A stretch of 41,212 nucleotides of DNA from a virus, in IMG/VR virus record IMGVR_UViG_3300010354_000009, positions 1 through 41,212 of that record; one strand, 5' to 3'. The position numbers and the translations under genes were made by a program. The notes beneath the pieces are model-generated. The model was given only the letters and a program-made list of their open reading frames with translations. It searched no databases and was not told where the DNA came from. The stretch's first letter is position 1; the number at the start of each line of letters is the position of its first letter. This document shows, in pieces, positions 6,021 through 12,422 of this stretch.

Positions 6021-6222
6021 TGGTTGTGTGTGGGAGTCAAACCCACGCCTTTCGGACTTGCTGCGCTGGAATGCAGATTCCTGTACCCGTGTTCCCAGGC
6101 CAGCGTTCACGGATGTTCAGTCCGTGCGGTGACGGCCGATCCGGCTAGGCATGTACTCCACGGAGTTCCCTGCGGCTTCTCGCTAGCAGTGTCGGTCCCG
6201 CCGATACCGCTTCGCACAACCA
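6021..6222 (-). ncRNA. Candidate structured RNA with tRNA-like 3' domain
   Basis: No gene is apparent between two convergent stops. The minus strand can fold into a closed multi-branch: an outer stem TGGTTGTG/CACAACCA (6215-6222 with 6021-6028); a 10-bp hairpin AGCGGT..TCGG/CCGA..ACTGCT (6185-6211); ACTCC-GT-GGAGT (6155-6166); CACGGA-7 nt-TCCGTG (6108-6126), itself flanked by pairing GGCC at 6098-6101 and 6134-6137; GGAAT-4 nt-ATTCC (6068-6081); and a T-arm-like GTGGG-TTTGACT-CCCAC (6030-6046) next to the closing stem. It resembles a tRNA/tmRNA acceptor plus T-arm enclosing ~150 nt of hairpins, but I cannot match tmRNA or a tRNA intron. The strand choice rests on the T-arm. Confidence 0.4.
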
Positions 6223-6230
6223 TGATCATC

Positions 6231-6842
6231 TTACCGCTTCCACGGTGGTTCACCACCAAGAAACTCCACCATTCGGTCCACGGCACGCTCTTCACGGCGA
6301 CGCACCGTCCGCTCATGCACCTCAAACTGCTCCGCCAGCGACTCCCACGTCCGGTTGTCACGGTAGATGCAGGCCAGCAGGTACTGATCCTCGATCTTCA
6401 AGTCAAAGAACGCTGCCCGAACATCGATGATCATCGCCAGACGATTGTTGCCTTCGCTTGGACGGGCCGGTGTCCTCGCCTCATGCGACTCCGTGTGCTG
6501 ACCGGACACCCAGTCGTCCTGATTCCAGATCACCGGCAGGATCTCCCGAACCATCGCGGGCGTGTAATAGTGCAAGTCACCTGGCTGCAGGTGGGAGCGG
6601 CGGCGACGCTCCTTCGCCACGATATTCAGACAGTACTGACGGCACGCGTTCCGCAGTTTGTTCTTCCCATGCGTGCCCTGCTCCTTCCACAACACGACCT
6701 TCTCAATGTGACTAACCATCCACAGGTTCGCTTCAGCGACCAGTTCGTCCGTGGACACGAGTCCACGGGCGGACCGTGCCGCACTCATTGCACCCTGCTT
6801 CGCGAGCCGGACCTCGGTCTCCCCGATCCAGTCCTCTACCAC
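6231..6842 (-). CDS. RNA polymerase sigma-factor-like protein
   Basis: 203 aa, GTG start overlapping the upstream phosphoesterase stop. The C-terminal ~45 residues (DQYLLACIYRDNRTWESLAEQFEVHERTVRRREERAVDRMVEFL) look like sigma region 4, with a helix-turn-helix around ESLAEQFEVHERTVRRR. The N-terminal part (STDELVAEANLWMVSHIEKVVLW...LRNACRQYCLNIVAKERRRRS) has the helical character of region 2, including a basic aromatic segment. It is short compared with primary sigma factors and may be a divergent phage sigma or an HTH activator. As last gene of the leftward operon it could switch transcription to later genes. Confidence 0.6.
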   Translation of the reverse strand: MVEDWIGETEVRLAKQGAMSAARSARGLVSTDELVAEANLWMVSHIEKVVLWKEQGTHGKNKLRNACRQYCLNIVAKERRRRSHLQPGDLHYYTPAMVREILPVIWNQDDWVSGQHTESHEARTPARPSEGNNRLAMIIDVRAAFFDLKIEDQYLLACIYRDNRTWESLAEQFEVHERTVRRREERAVDRMVEFLGGEPPWKR

Positions 6843-7576
6843 GTGTACTGCTCTCCCTCGATGACGAATGAACGGTTTTGGATGAACACGGGGTATGGGG
6901 TGACACGGTTGCCGTCCACGTACAGCACACCGAAGCCCTGCTGCCAGTTGTGGGTCTTTGCGTACCGTGCTTTCTTCATGTCCATAAGGTTGCCGACCTC
7001 AAACCCGAACAGGGTGCGGGTGATGTTGCCGTTGACGCCTTGCGTCTCGGGCTTCACCCCGAGACGGTGCGTGTGGCCTATGGCGCAGCTCAACCCCACT
7101 TTTTTAGCCAGGTTAAGGGCCGTTTTGCCCGCCTCCTGCGACAGTCCCGCCTCGTCACCATGCAGCACGCACCATCCCGGTGCGACACGAAACGCCTGCT
7201 CATGGAACGTGATGCCCATTTCAGGCAGACGCAGGAAGTTCTTCAATTCCAGTTCGGGAACGCCCATCAGTCCTGGCAGGCGACGCATGATCGAGGCAAA
7301 CAACCGGTCCGTGTGATTGCTACGGACCACGTGCTGTACCTGCAGATCACGCAACACCTGAACCGTCGTGTCACGATCACGGCCCATGCTGCGCTCGTAC
7401 TCCAGCGGGGTGCCCTGCGACCAGCGTCCGATCGTCTGGAAGTCCATCTCGTCACCGACCGTGACCACGATGTCGTTCGGTTGCTTCAGGTCAGCGATGC
7501 ATTGGGCGACCGCATCCACGGCACGAGCATCGTGGAAAGGAACCTGAAGATCGGACACAAGCCAGATGCGTTTCAT
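6836..7576 (-). CDS. Calcineurin-like metallophosphoesterase
   Basis: 246 aa, with the start placed at the ATG inside the ATGA overlap with the upstream gene. The metal-binding signature is present in order: VSDLQVPFHD (D-x-H), VTVGDEMDF (GDxxD), VRSNHTDR (the NH of GNHD, with G replaced by S), VLHGDE, and AIGHTHR (GHTH). Length and motif order fit phage metallophosphoesterases related to those found near replication genes. Possible substrates are phosphodiesters in DNA ends or cyclic nucleotides; the sequence does not decide. It belongs to the coupled leftward operon. Confidence 0.85.
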   Translation of the reverse strand: MKRIWLVSDLQVPFHDARAVDAVAQCIADLKQPNDIVVTVGDEMDFQTIGRWSQGTPLEYERSMGRDRDTTVQVLRDLQVQHVVRSNHTDRLFASIMRRLPGLMGVPELELKNFLRLPEMGITFHEQAFRVAPGWCVLHGDEAGLSQEAGKTALNLAKKVGLSCAIGHTHRLGVKPETQGVNGNITRTLFGFEVGNLMDMKKARYAKTHNWQQGFGVLYVDGNRVTPYPVFIQNRSFVIEGEQYTW

Positions 7577-7950
7577 GCAATGCCCTCCAACCGGCGCTGC
7601 CACCTTGACAACTGGATGTCAAGGAACGTCAGGTAGTTCACCGCGTCAGCAAGTTCATCCCGCAGCTCTAGGATGATCCGCTGCGGAGCCATTGATTCAA
7701 ACGCCTGCGACTGCGACCCCGAATATTGACGGGCACCCGTGTCCGAGATGCGGAACCTAGCGTAGTTGCAGAACCTGCGCTGCGCCTCCGCTAGTTCCTC
7801 GGTCGTCACCCCGTACGACGGGTGTTTTGCTTGGGCAAGGGGGGGACGCACAACGTTATCCGACCCGTCTTGCGATCCTGCGCCTCGATGCGCAGCCCAA
7901 TATTCCTCAAGATATCCAATAGTTGGGCCCACTCCTGCGCCGTCACTCAC
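7573..7950 (-). CDS. Hypothetical protein with MazG-like helix
   Basis: About 125 aa from a GTG at 7950; ATG 7965 and GTG 7968 are possible starts. The segment FCNYARFRISDTGARQYSGSQSQAFESMAPQRIILELRDELADAVNYLTFLDIQLSRWQRRL ends in an ExxDE-x3-D-x2-NY helix that recalls the metal-binding helices of MazG-like or dUTPase-like nucleotide pyrophosphohydrolases, but only one such helix is evident. Neighbours are a phosphoesterase and a small membrane protein. Assignment is tentative; a nucleotide-metabolism role is an inference. Confidence 0.55.
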   Translation of the reverse strand: MSDGAGVGPTIGYLEEYWAAHRGAGSQDGSDNVVRPPLAQAKHPSYGVTTEELAEAQRRFCNYARFRISDTGARQYSGSQSQAFESMAPQRIILELRDELADAVNYLTFLDIQLSRWQRRLEGIA

Positions 7951-8134
7951 GATCACTCTTCTCATCACGCACGAGGCGGTACAAGGGCGTGTCCGCCCCG
8001 TGTTTCATTTCCTCCTTGATGATCTTCCGCCACTCACGCTCGTCCCGCTCCGCACGAACCCACTCGTACAGGGCCGTGCCGATGATGACGGCGAGGACGG
8101 TCGTGACGAAATACAGCACCACTTCCCAGTTCAT
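7943..8134 (-). CDS. Small single-TM protein
   Basis: 63 aa, the ATG overlapping the Toprim primase stop (ATGA). Residues ~4-22 (EVVLYFVTTVLAVIIGTALYEW) form one transmembrane helix, followed by a highly charged cytoplasmic tail (RAERDEREWRKIIKEEMKH). It is embedded in the replication operon between primase and a hypothetical protein, so a role in membrane association of replication or in exclusion is conceivable. No family is recognised. Confidence 0.65.
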   Translation of the reverse strand: MNWEVVLYFVTTVLAVIIGTALYEWVRAERDEREWRKIIKEEMKHGADTPLYRLVRDEKSDRE

Positions 8135-8751
8135 AGCCCGACCCTCTTCCTGATTCCCTCCATGCCTTCCGACATGAAGACTTCGTTCACGTCCATGCCA
8201 TCGGGCATGGACACCACGGTTGCGACATCAATCTGCTGCGCGATCTTCTTACCCAGATCCCGACCGGGCTGATCCCCGTCACACAGGACAATCACCCGCC
8301 GGTAGTCAGCGAACGCTCGCGCGTACCAGGTCTTCCACCCGTTCGCTCCCGGCACACCGACAGCGGGGATCCCGCACTCAGCGTTCGCGATGATCGTGTC
8401 CATCTCGCCTTCACAGATCCCGATCACGTCGGTGTCCTGCTGGAATGCGAGCACGTTGAACAGGGTCGAGTCGGCACCGGCACGCGACAGGTACTTCGGT
8501 GACCCGTCGTCGTGCATGGCACGGAACCGGATATCCACGACACCGGACGGTGTGAGGTAGGGGATGGCGAGGCGACCGGTGTACTGTTCATGCCCGATCA
8601 TCGGCTCTTGTACGTAGCCGAGGCGGAACATATGTGCGGCTTGTCGTCCGATACCGCGACCCGCTAGGTACGGTGCGGCTGCGTCGACCTGAAGCTGATA
8701 CGTCCGTGTCGCTTCTTCCAGTGAGTTCTTCACATCGACGGACAGCGTCAC
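8131..8751 (-). CDS. Toprim-domain DNA primase subunit
   Basis: 206 aa, GTG start with GAAGGGG nine bases upstream. The N-terminal part (APYLAGRGIGRQAAHMFRLGYVQEP...GRLAIPYLTPSGVVDIRFRAM...PKYLSRAG) is the primase core region that precedes Toprim in DnaG-type and phage primases. The Toprim motif follows as IGICEGEMDTIIANAECGIPAVGVPGANGW and later VIVLCDGDQPGRD (DxD). The start lies inside the zinc-ribbon gene, overlapping by 164 bp in another frame. The pair therefore acts as a split primase that makes RNA primers with the ATPase at 11178-11960. Confidence 0.85.
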   Translation of the reverse strand: MTLSVDVKNSLEEATRTYQLQVDAAAPYLAGRGIGRQAAHMFRLGYVQEPMIGHEQYTGRLAIPYLTPSGVVDIRFRAMHDDGSPKYLSRAGADSTLFNVLAFQQDTDVIGICEGEMDTIIANAECGIPAVGVPGANGWKTWYARAFADYRRVIVLCDGDQPGRDLGKKIAQQIDVATVVSMPDGMDVNEVFMSEGMEGIRKRVGL

Positions 8752-8971
8752 GGTAGTTGACCCCTTCGTAGTGTTGGACGACAGCGATTGCGTCTCCGGC
8801 GAATCCGCAGGCGAGGCATTTCACGTGGCCGGTATCGGATGAGATTCGGCAGGACATGTGTGAGTCGTCGTGGGCGCCGCATTTCACGGTCTGCCACACG
8901 CCTCGCGGTGCGGGGAGCTGCCACCCGTAGTGCTCTAGTACGGGCCAGATGTCAAAGCGTGCGTCACTCAT
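8588..8971 (-). CDS. Primase zinc-binding (CHC2-like) protein
   Basis: 127 aa from the ATG overlapping the upstream stop (a start four codons earlier is possible). Residues ~8-75 contain VKCGAHDDSHMSC and VKCLACGFAGDAIAVVQHYEGVNYRDAVRRCEELTG, the Cys/His/CxxC zinc ribbon and following helix of primase N-terminal domains. The last ~45 residues (TDVSASGRRSRTVPSGSRY...) are low-complexity and coincide with the overlapping Toprim gene, so they may be a by-product of the shared sequence. Homologous Toprim sequence is in the +1 frame, so fusion by frameshift is possible but no classical -1 slippery site is seen. Confidence 0.75.
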   Translation of the reverse strand: MSDARFDIWPVLEHYGWQLPAPRGVWQTVKCGAHDDSHMSCRISSDTGHVKCLACGFAGDAIAVVQHYEGVNYRDAVRRCEELTGRSDTDVSASGRRSRTVPSGSRYRTTSRTYVPPRLRTRADDRA

Positions 8972-9243
8972 GCGTGCATCCACGACTTGCTGTTGCCCTC
9001 TTCGTACAGGGCCAGCATCTCCTCGCCCCCATGCTCGCGGATGTACTCTCGCGACCCAGCTAGCTCGACGGCGTACTGCTCCATGATCAAGGAAATGCCT
9101 CGTGCAAGACGCTCATCGGCACCGATCGTTGCGTCGTCAAGCCCCTGTCGGCGTGCCGCAAAGGCGGCAGTTGATTTCTCAACGTGTGGCTGACGCCAGT
9201 ACTGTCCAAGAAGGGTTCTCAGGTCGTCGCGCTGCTTGCTCAT
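8968..9243 (-). CDS. Small hypothetical protein
   Basis: 91 aa. ATG overlaps the nuclease stop and the TGA overlaps the zinc-ribbon primase start. The sequence is soluble, charged and helical (MSKQRDDLRTLLGQYWRQPHVEKSTAAFAARRQGLDDATIGADERLARGISLIMEQY...). No metal motif is present. Its position between a nuclease and a primase suggests a replication-associated role, without direct evidence. Confidence 0.65.
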   Translation of the reverse strand: MSKQRDDLRTLLGQYWRQPHVEKSTAAFAARRQGLDDATIGADERLARGISLIMEQYAVELAGSREYIREHGGEEMLALYEEGNSKSWMHA

Positions 9244-9599
9244 GCGACTCCGTTCCAGCGGAGCAGTTCCACGAACGTGTCCAGCGTCATCACCACACGT
9301 CCCTCACCGGCACCTTTCTGCCTGGTCTTCGTGACCACGACACCGAGCGTCGGCACCTTGTACTTGTCCTCGTAGTTGTCGGCCTCAACGTCGGCCTCCC
9401 GCAGGAACTGCGCCATGTCCGCGGCCTTCACGTTCTTCGCCTCAATCACGATGACGCTGTTCGCCAGCTCAATCGCCACGTCCCCAATGTCTTTGCTGCC
9501 GGAACGGGGTAGGCGTCGGGCTTTCACCCCGCACGTGTTCAGGTGCTCCTCGATCTGCGCTTCCCAGCGGGATCCACGGGCCTTGTTCGCTGCGCTCAT
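9240..9599 (-). CDS. PD-(D/E)XK nuclease, Hjc/RecB-like
   Basis: 119 aa from the ATG that overlaps the upstream micro-gene stop. The layout GSRWEAQIEEHLNTCGVKARRLPRSGSKDIGDVAIELANSVIVIEAKN is the restriction-nuclease-like core: helix with E near residue 14, D-I-GD strand, then E-x-K (IEAKN). Small single-domain proteins of this type include archaeal Hjc Holliday-junction resolvases and phage endonucleases. A role in resolving replication or recombination intermediates before packaging is likely. The C terminus (VLVVTKTRQKG...DTFVELLRW-like) completes a compact alpha/beta fold. Confidence 0.75.
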   Translation of the reverse strand: MSAANKARGSRWEAQIEEHLNTCGVKARRLPRSGSKDIGDVAIELANSVIVIEAKNVKAADMAQFLREADVEADNYEDKYKVPTLGVVVTKTRQKGAGEGRVVMTLDTFVELLRWNGVA

Positions 9600-9709
9600 C
9601 GCCGCACCACCGACTTGACCGCAAGTGCGAACGCTGCGATCGCGACCGCGATCCAGATGCGTGACGACAGCACCCACAGGCGTGACTCAAACGTCGGGTC
9701 ACCGTTCAT
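9596..9709 (-). CDS. Membrane micropeptide
   Basis: 37 aa, ATG overlapping the methyltransferase stop and TGA overlapping the nuclease start (both ATGA). The translation has one hydrophobic helix (RIWIAVAIAAFALAVKSVV) with a basic C terminus (KSVVRR). Perfect coupling on both sides supports it being real. Function unknown. Confidence 0.5.
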   Translation of the reverse strand: MNGDPTFESRLWVLSSRIWIAVAIAAFALAVKSVVRR

Positions 9710-10350
9710 GCGGACGCCCTTACCGCAGTGTTGATTAGACAGGCAATGTAGTTGGCGACGTTGACGGTGACCGCGTTACCCATCTGCTTGTACCGTGCGG
9801 AGTCGGGTAAGCCGGTGTTCCAGTCGTCGGGGAATCCTTGAAGTCGGCAGACCTCGACAGGTGTAAGGCGGCGCACTTGCATATGTGATAGCACCGCAGG
9901 GGCACTAGGTATACCGACGCCGCTACCAACCTTTACCGCTGGTGATACGTCATTCATTGCGGAAACTCCATGTGTTCCGCCCGTTGGGTAAAAGCCAACC
10001 GCTGGGACTGCGGTGCTGCCGTTGTTCTGAGCCTGCAACGTGGGCACGACTCCTTCCGTTATGAACGGTCCGCCAGCAGCCTCAGACTGACCCGGCTTGA
10101 ACGAATAGACGGGGGTGGGGCAAATGCTCGGCGGTGCCTGTGTCGCCTTCAACGTTGGGCTCACATCCTCAAAGACGTTGGCATTGGAACCGAACTGCGT
10201 GTCAAACGAGACAAGTACCGTGGCCCGTGTCTCGGTTGCGTTATCGAACGCGTTCAATGTCGGGCTCACCCCCCCCCGAACCCACGTCTCGTAGTCCTCG
10301 TCCGACATGGCGCGGCGGGACTTGACGTACACATCATTCACTGACCACCA
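9706..10350 (-). pseudogene. dcm: C-terminal part of C5-cytosine methyltransferase, split off
   Basis: This frame carries the end of the methyltransferase that begins at 11181: SRRAMSDEDYETWVRGGVSPTLNAFDN, then motif IX/X sequence RRLTPVEVCRLQGFPDDWN and RYKQMGNAVTVNVA. It is in the same register as the N-terminal part but separated by a TGA (10420-10422). The expected linking sequence (VTGTLSPGAHPGGFNGQDAYNN) is read only in another frame, up to a TGA at 10334-10336. Two compensating single-base shifts, each at a CTGGTGGTGG sequence, would restore one protein. A run of nine G lies at 10269-10277 (C on plus). It may be a broken gene, a phase-off variant or an assembly error. A separate start for this piece is not evident. 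Confidence 0.65.
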
Positions 10351-10419
10351 CCAGCATGTTGTTGTACGCGTCCTGCCCGTTGAAGCCACCAGGATGAGCA
10401 CCCGGTGACAGCGTGCCCG

Positions 10420-11181
10420 TCACCGATCCACCACCAGATCGGTGGCGGACTTGTAGTCCCGTGCCGCGATCGTTGAGCTGATCGTGTCCTTCATGTACCG
10501 GTCCGTTCGCAGGATCCGAAAGATCTCTCTCTCTCTCTCTCTCTCTGCTAACCCGCTACCGCCATCAGTGCCTCCTGCAACGCTGGCGGCAACTGCTTGC
10601 CGCGACGCGACGCCCTGCGGAGGATGCCAGCGCAAGCCTTCGGGCTCAAGAAGTACCGCTCGTCCACCGAAGTCTCGAGCACTTCCGACAATGAACACTC
10701 GCTTACGACGCTGGGGGACACCGAATGCTTGGGAGTCAACAACTCGCCACTCAATGTGATGAAACCCTGCATCGGCCAGCGAAACGAGGATCTCTCCGAA
10801 AGTCCGTCCCTCATCTGCGGTAAGGAGACCGGGCACGTTCTCAAGGATGATCGTCTCTGCCCCGATGTGCGTCGTGAAGTCGAGCGCGTTCCAGAAAAGG
10901 TTCCCTCGGATGTCGTCCCGTCCGAGGCGCTTGCCTGCGACGCTGAACGGCTGGCAGGGGAATCCTCCGCAAACAACGTCAACGTTTCCCACGAGTCCAT
11001 GCTCATCAGCCCACTCTTTCGCTGTCGTCACGTCGTCATGCAGCGGCACATCCGGCCAATGCCGCTTGAGGATCGTCTGGCAGTGCTTGTCAATCTCCAC
11101 CTGGCCGACGCATGTCCACCCGGCCAGCTCAAACCCGAGGTCAAAGCCACCGACACCCGCGAACAGGGACACGAACCTCAC
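10420..11181 (-). CDS. dcm: DNA (cytosine-5) methyltransferase, catalytic part
   Basis: 253 aa, GTG start overlapping the helicase stop. Motif I is FVSLFAGVGGFDLGFELAG, motif IV GGFPCQPFSVAG with the catalytic Cys, motif VI ILENVPGL, and motif VIII FGVPQRRKRVFIVG. The target-recognition part and motifs IX-X are in the downstream segment. After motif VIII the gene contains a (CT)11 tract (plus 10524-10546) that encodes alternating Glu-Arg, followed by IFRILRTDRYMKDTISSTIAARDYKSATDLVV and a TGA. As read, the product lacks motifs IX and X and is probably inactive unless frames are rejoined. Phage Dcm enzymes usually protect DNA from host restriction. Confidence 0.85.
   Translation of the reverse strand: MRFVSLFAGVGGFDLGFELAGWTCVGQVEIDKHCQTILKRHWPDVPLHDDVTTAKEWADEHGLVGNVDVVCGGFPCQPFSVAGKRLGRDDIRGNLFWNALDFTTHIGAETIILENVPGLLTADEGRTFGEILVSLADAGFHHIEWRVVDSQAFGVPQRRKRVFIVGSARDFGGRAVLLEPEGLRWHPPQGVASRQAVAASVAGGTDGGSGLAEREREREIFRILRTDRYMKDTISSTIAARDYKSATDLVVDR
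10524..10546. repeat. Dinucleotide (CT)11 tract inside methyltransferase gene
   Basis: Twenty-three bases of uninterrupted TC/CT (GA on the coding strand). The tract is in frame and gives the peptide EREREREI. Tracts of this length in methyltransferase genes are known hotspots for slipped-strand mispairing in bacteria, where loss or gain of one unit shifts the frame. Confidence 0.95.
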
Positions 11182-11960
11182 GAGTCAAAGTCCCTTATCT
11201 GCATTGTGGACGGGTGGTAGTCCATCCACACCGCCGTCTTCCCCGTCGCGTCCGCGGGGCCGTACCGGTTCTTGACGGCAGCAACCGCCATCAACCCCGG
11301 CTCATCTGACGAGAGTGTGAGCACGAGGCTGGGGATCTGGGCGATCTTGCCGTGCAGCGCCGACCGTGGCGGGCACGGCTGGCCGTGATATGACTCGGAC
11401 GTGTGATGCAGGATCGCCCACGCCGAACCCGTGTCCCGACTCCACCACTTCACCTCACGCATGAGGGACCGCAGTGACGAGAACTCGTCACCCTGCTCGT
11501 GCGTGATATCAACGGCGTTATCAACAATGACGAGTTCGGGATCCTCGCCCATGATCATGCGGTACGTGTTGACCTCGTCTTCAAGGTCACCGAGAGTGGG
11601 GGAGGCGTCAAACATCCACTTGATGTGTCCGGCATGCTCACTGATTACCCGTGACGCCCACTCAGGATCCGTCAGCATTGCTGCTTCCACATCAAGCTGC
11701 GGCATTCGCGTCACCATTGAGATGGTGCGAAGCGCCATCGTGGACTCGTGCGAATCGCACGACACGTACAGCGTCGGCACTTTGGATGCGACAGCGATCG
11801 CGAGAGCGAGCGATGACTTGCCGGCACCAGGCGGTCCGGCAATCATTGAGACTTCGCCTCGGCGGATGCTGATGCCAGCGTCCGTCCATGACTGGAACGG
11901 CACCGGGATAACGGTGCCGCCCCGGTCAATGGAGCGGACAGCACGGTGTAATGTCCTCAT
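11178..11960 (-). CDS. DnaB/RecA-like replicative ATPase
   Basis: 260 aa. Walker A is GPPGAGKS at residues 42-49, and a Walker B-like ELVIVDN is near residue 141. HHTSESYHG and RSALHGKIAQIPSLVLTL follow the pattern of DnaB/RepA-type C-terminal helicase domains (DnaB-like motif H3/H4 region). It lacks the DnaB N-terminal domain, as in many small phage helicases and archaeal RadA-like proteins. Together with the split primase it probably forms the phage helicase-primase, working with host DNA polymerase. The TGA overlaps the methyltransferase GTG. Confidence 0.8.
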   Translation of the reverse strand: MRTLHRAVRSIDRGGTVIPVPFQSWTDAGISIRRGEVSMIAGPPGAGKSSLALAIAVASKVPTLYVSCDSHESTMALRTISMVTRMPQLDVEAAMLTDPEWASRVISEHAGHIKWMFDASPTLGDLEDEVNTYRMIMGEDPELVIVDNAVDITHEQGDEFSSLRSLMREVKWWSRDTGSAWAILHHTSESYHGQPCPPRSALHGKIAQIPSLVLTLSSDEPGLMAVAAVKNRYGPADATGKTAVWMDYHPSTMQIRDFDS

Positions 11961-11963
11961 CGG

Positions 11964-12422
11964 TTATGCGGGGAACACGTCCCACTCGGGCGAACCGCGA
12001 CGCACCCAGATCGCCTCGCACTGCGGGGCACCCTTCGGCTGCGGGCAGAACCAGGCCCGCCACGGCCCCTTCGCGCCAACACCGGAGCGGGCCGTACGTG
12101 ACCCGTGCTGGCACGAAGGGGTAGCGGCCTGCTGGAAGGACGGTGCGGGGGCGGGCACGTCCCATCCAGTGGATGCCGCTGCTGGAGCAGCAGGTGCCGG
12201 CACAGACGGGGGCTGCTGTGCGGGCGGCGCAACCGGCATCGCCTTCGCGACGTTCGCGGTTGCCTGGATCTGCTGCTCCAGCGCGGCTAGACGCGCCACG
12301 CGATCCTCAAGGATCGCCAGCGCGAGATCGTAGGACTGCTCGTCGTGCCCATACGCGTTGTGCAGGGCACCAAGCGGTGACTTGAAGTTGGACTGAACAA
12401 GCACGTTGTCGGGTGCGCTCAT
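11964..12422 (-). CDS. Hypothetical protein with proline-rich linker and C-terminal zinc motif
   Basis: 152 aa. The N-terminal ~60 residues form a helix with coiled-coil character (YDLALAILEDRVARLAALEQQIQATANVAKA). An Ala/Pro linker follows (PVAPPAQQPPSVPAPAAPAAAS), then a C-terminal module CQHGSRTARSGVGAKGPWRAWFCPQPKGAPQCEAIW, i.e. C-x-H ... C ... C, likely zinc-binding. Proteins with this tail are common next to ssDNA annealing, RecB-like or helicase genes in actinophages. A DNA-recombination accessory role is a reasonable guess. Coupled by ATGA to the nuclease upstream. Confidence 0.65.
   Translation of the reverse strand: MSAPDNVLVQSNFKSPLGALHNAYGHDEQSYDLALAILEDRVARLAALEQQIQATANVAKAMPVAPPAQQPPSVPAPAAPAAASTGWDVPAPAPSFQQAATPSCQHGSRTARSGVGAKGPWRAWFCPQPKGAPQCEAIWVRRGSPEWDVFPA

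Noticed and set aside
6021-6222. Reading the structured gap as a canonical tmRNA or intron-containing tRNA
   Set aside because: No tag reading frame, no CCA end with normal spacing, and no clear D or anticodon arms; kept only as an unclassified RNA candidate.
5985-7316. A long open frame on the plus strand opposite the sigma-like and phosphoesterase genes
   Set aside because: It is antisense to two genes with recognisable motifs, has no ribosome binding site and its composition follows codon bias of the opposite strand.
7573-7950. Assigning this protein as MazG nucleotide pyrophosphohydrolase
   Set aside because: Only one helix resembles the motif; the second metal-binding helix pair is not visible.
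11431-12333. A ~300-codon plus-strand frame opposite the helicase gene
   Set aside because: Antisense to Walker-motif gene; no SD and no recognisable domain.
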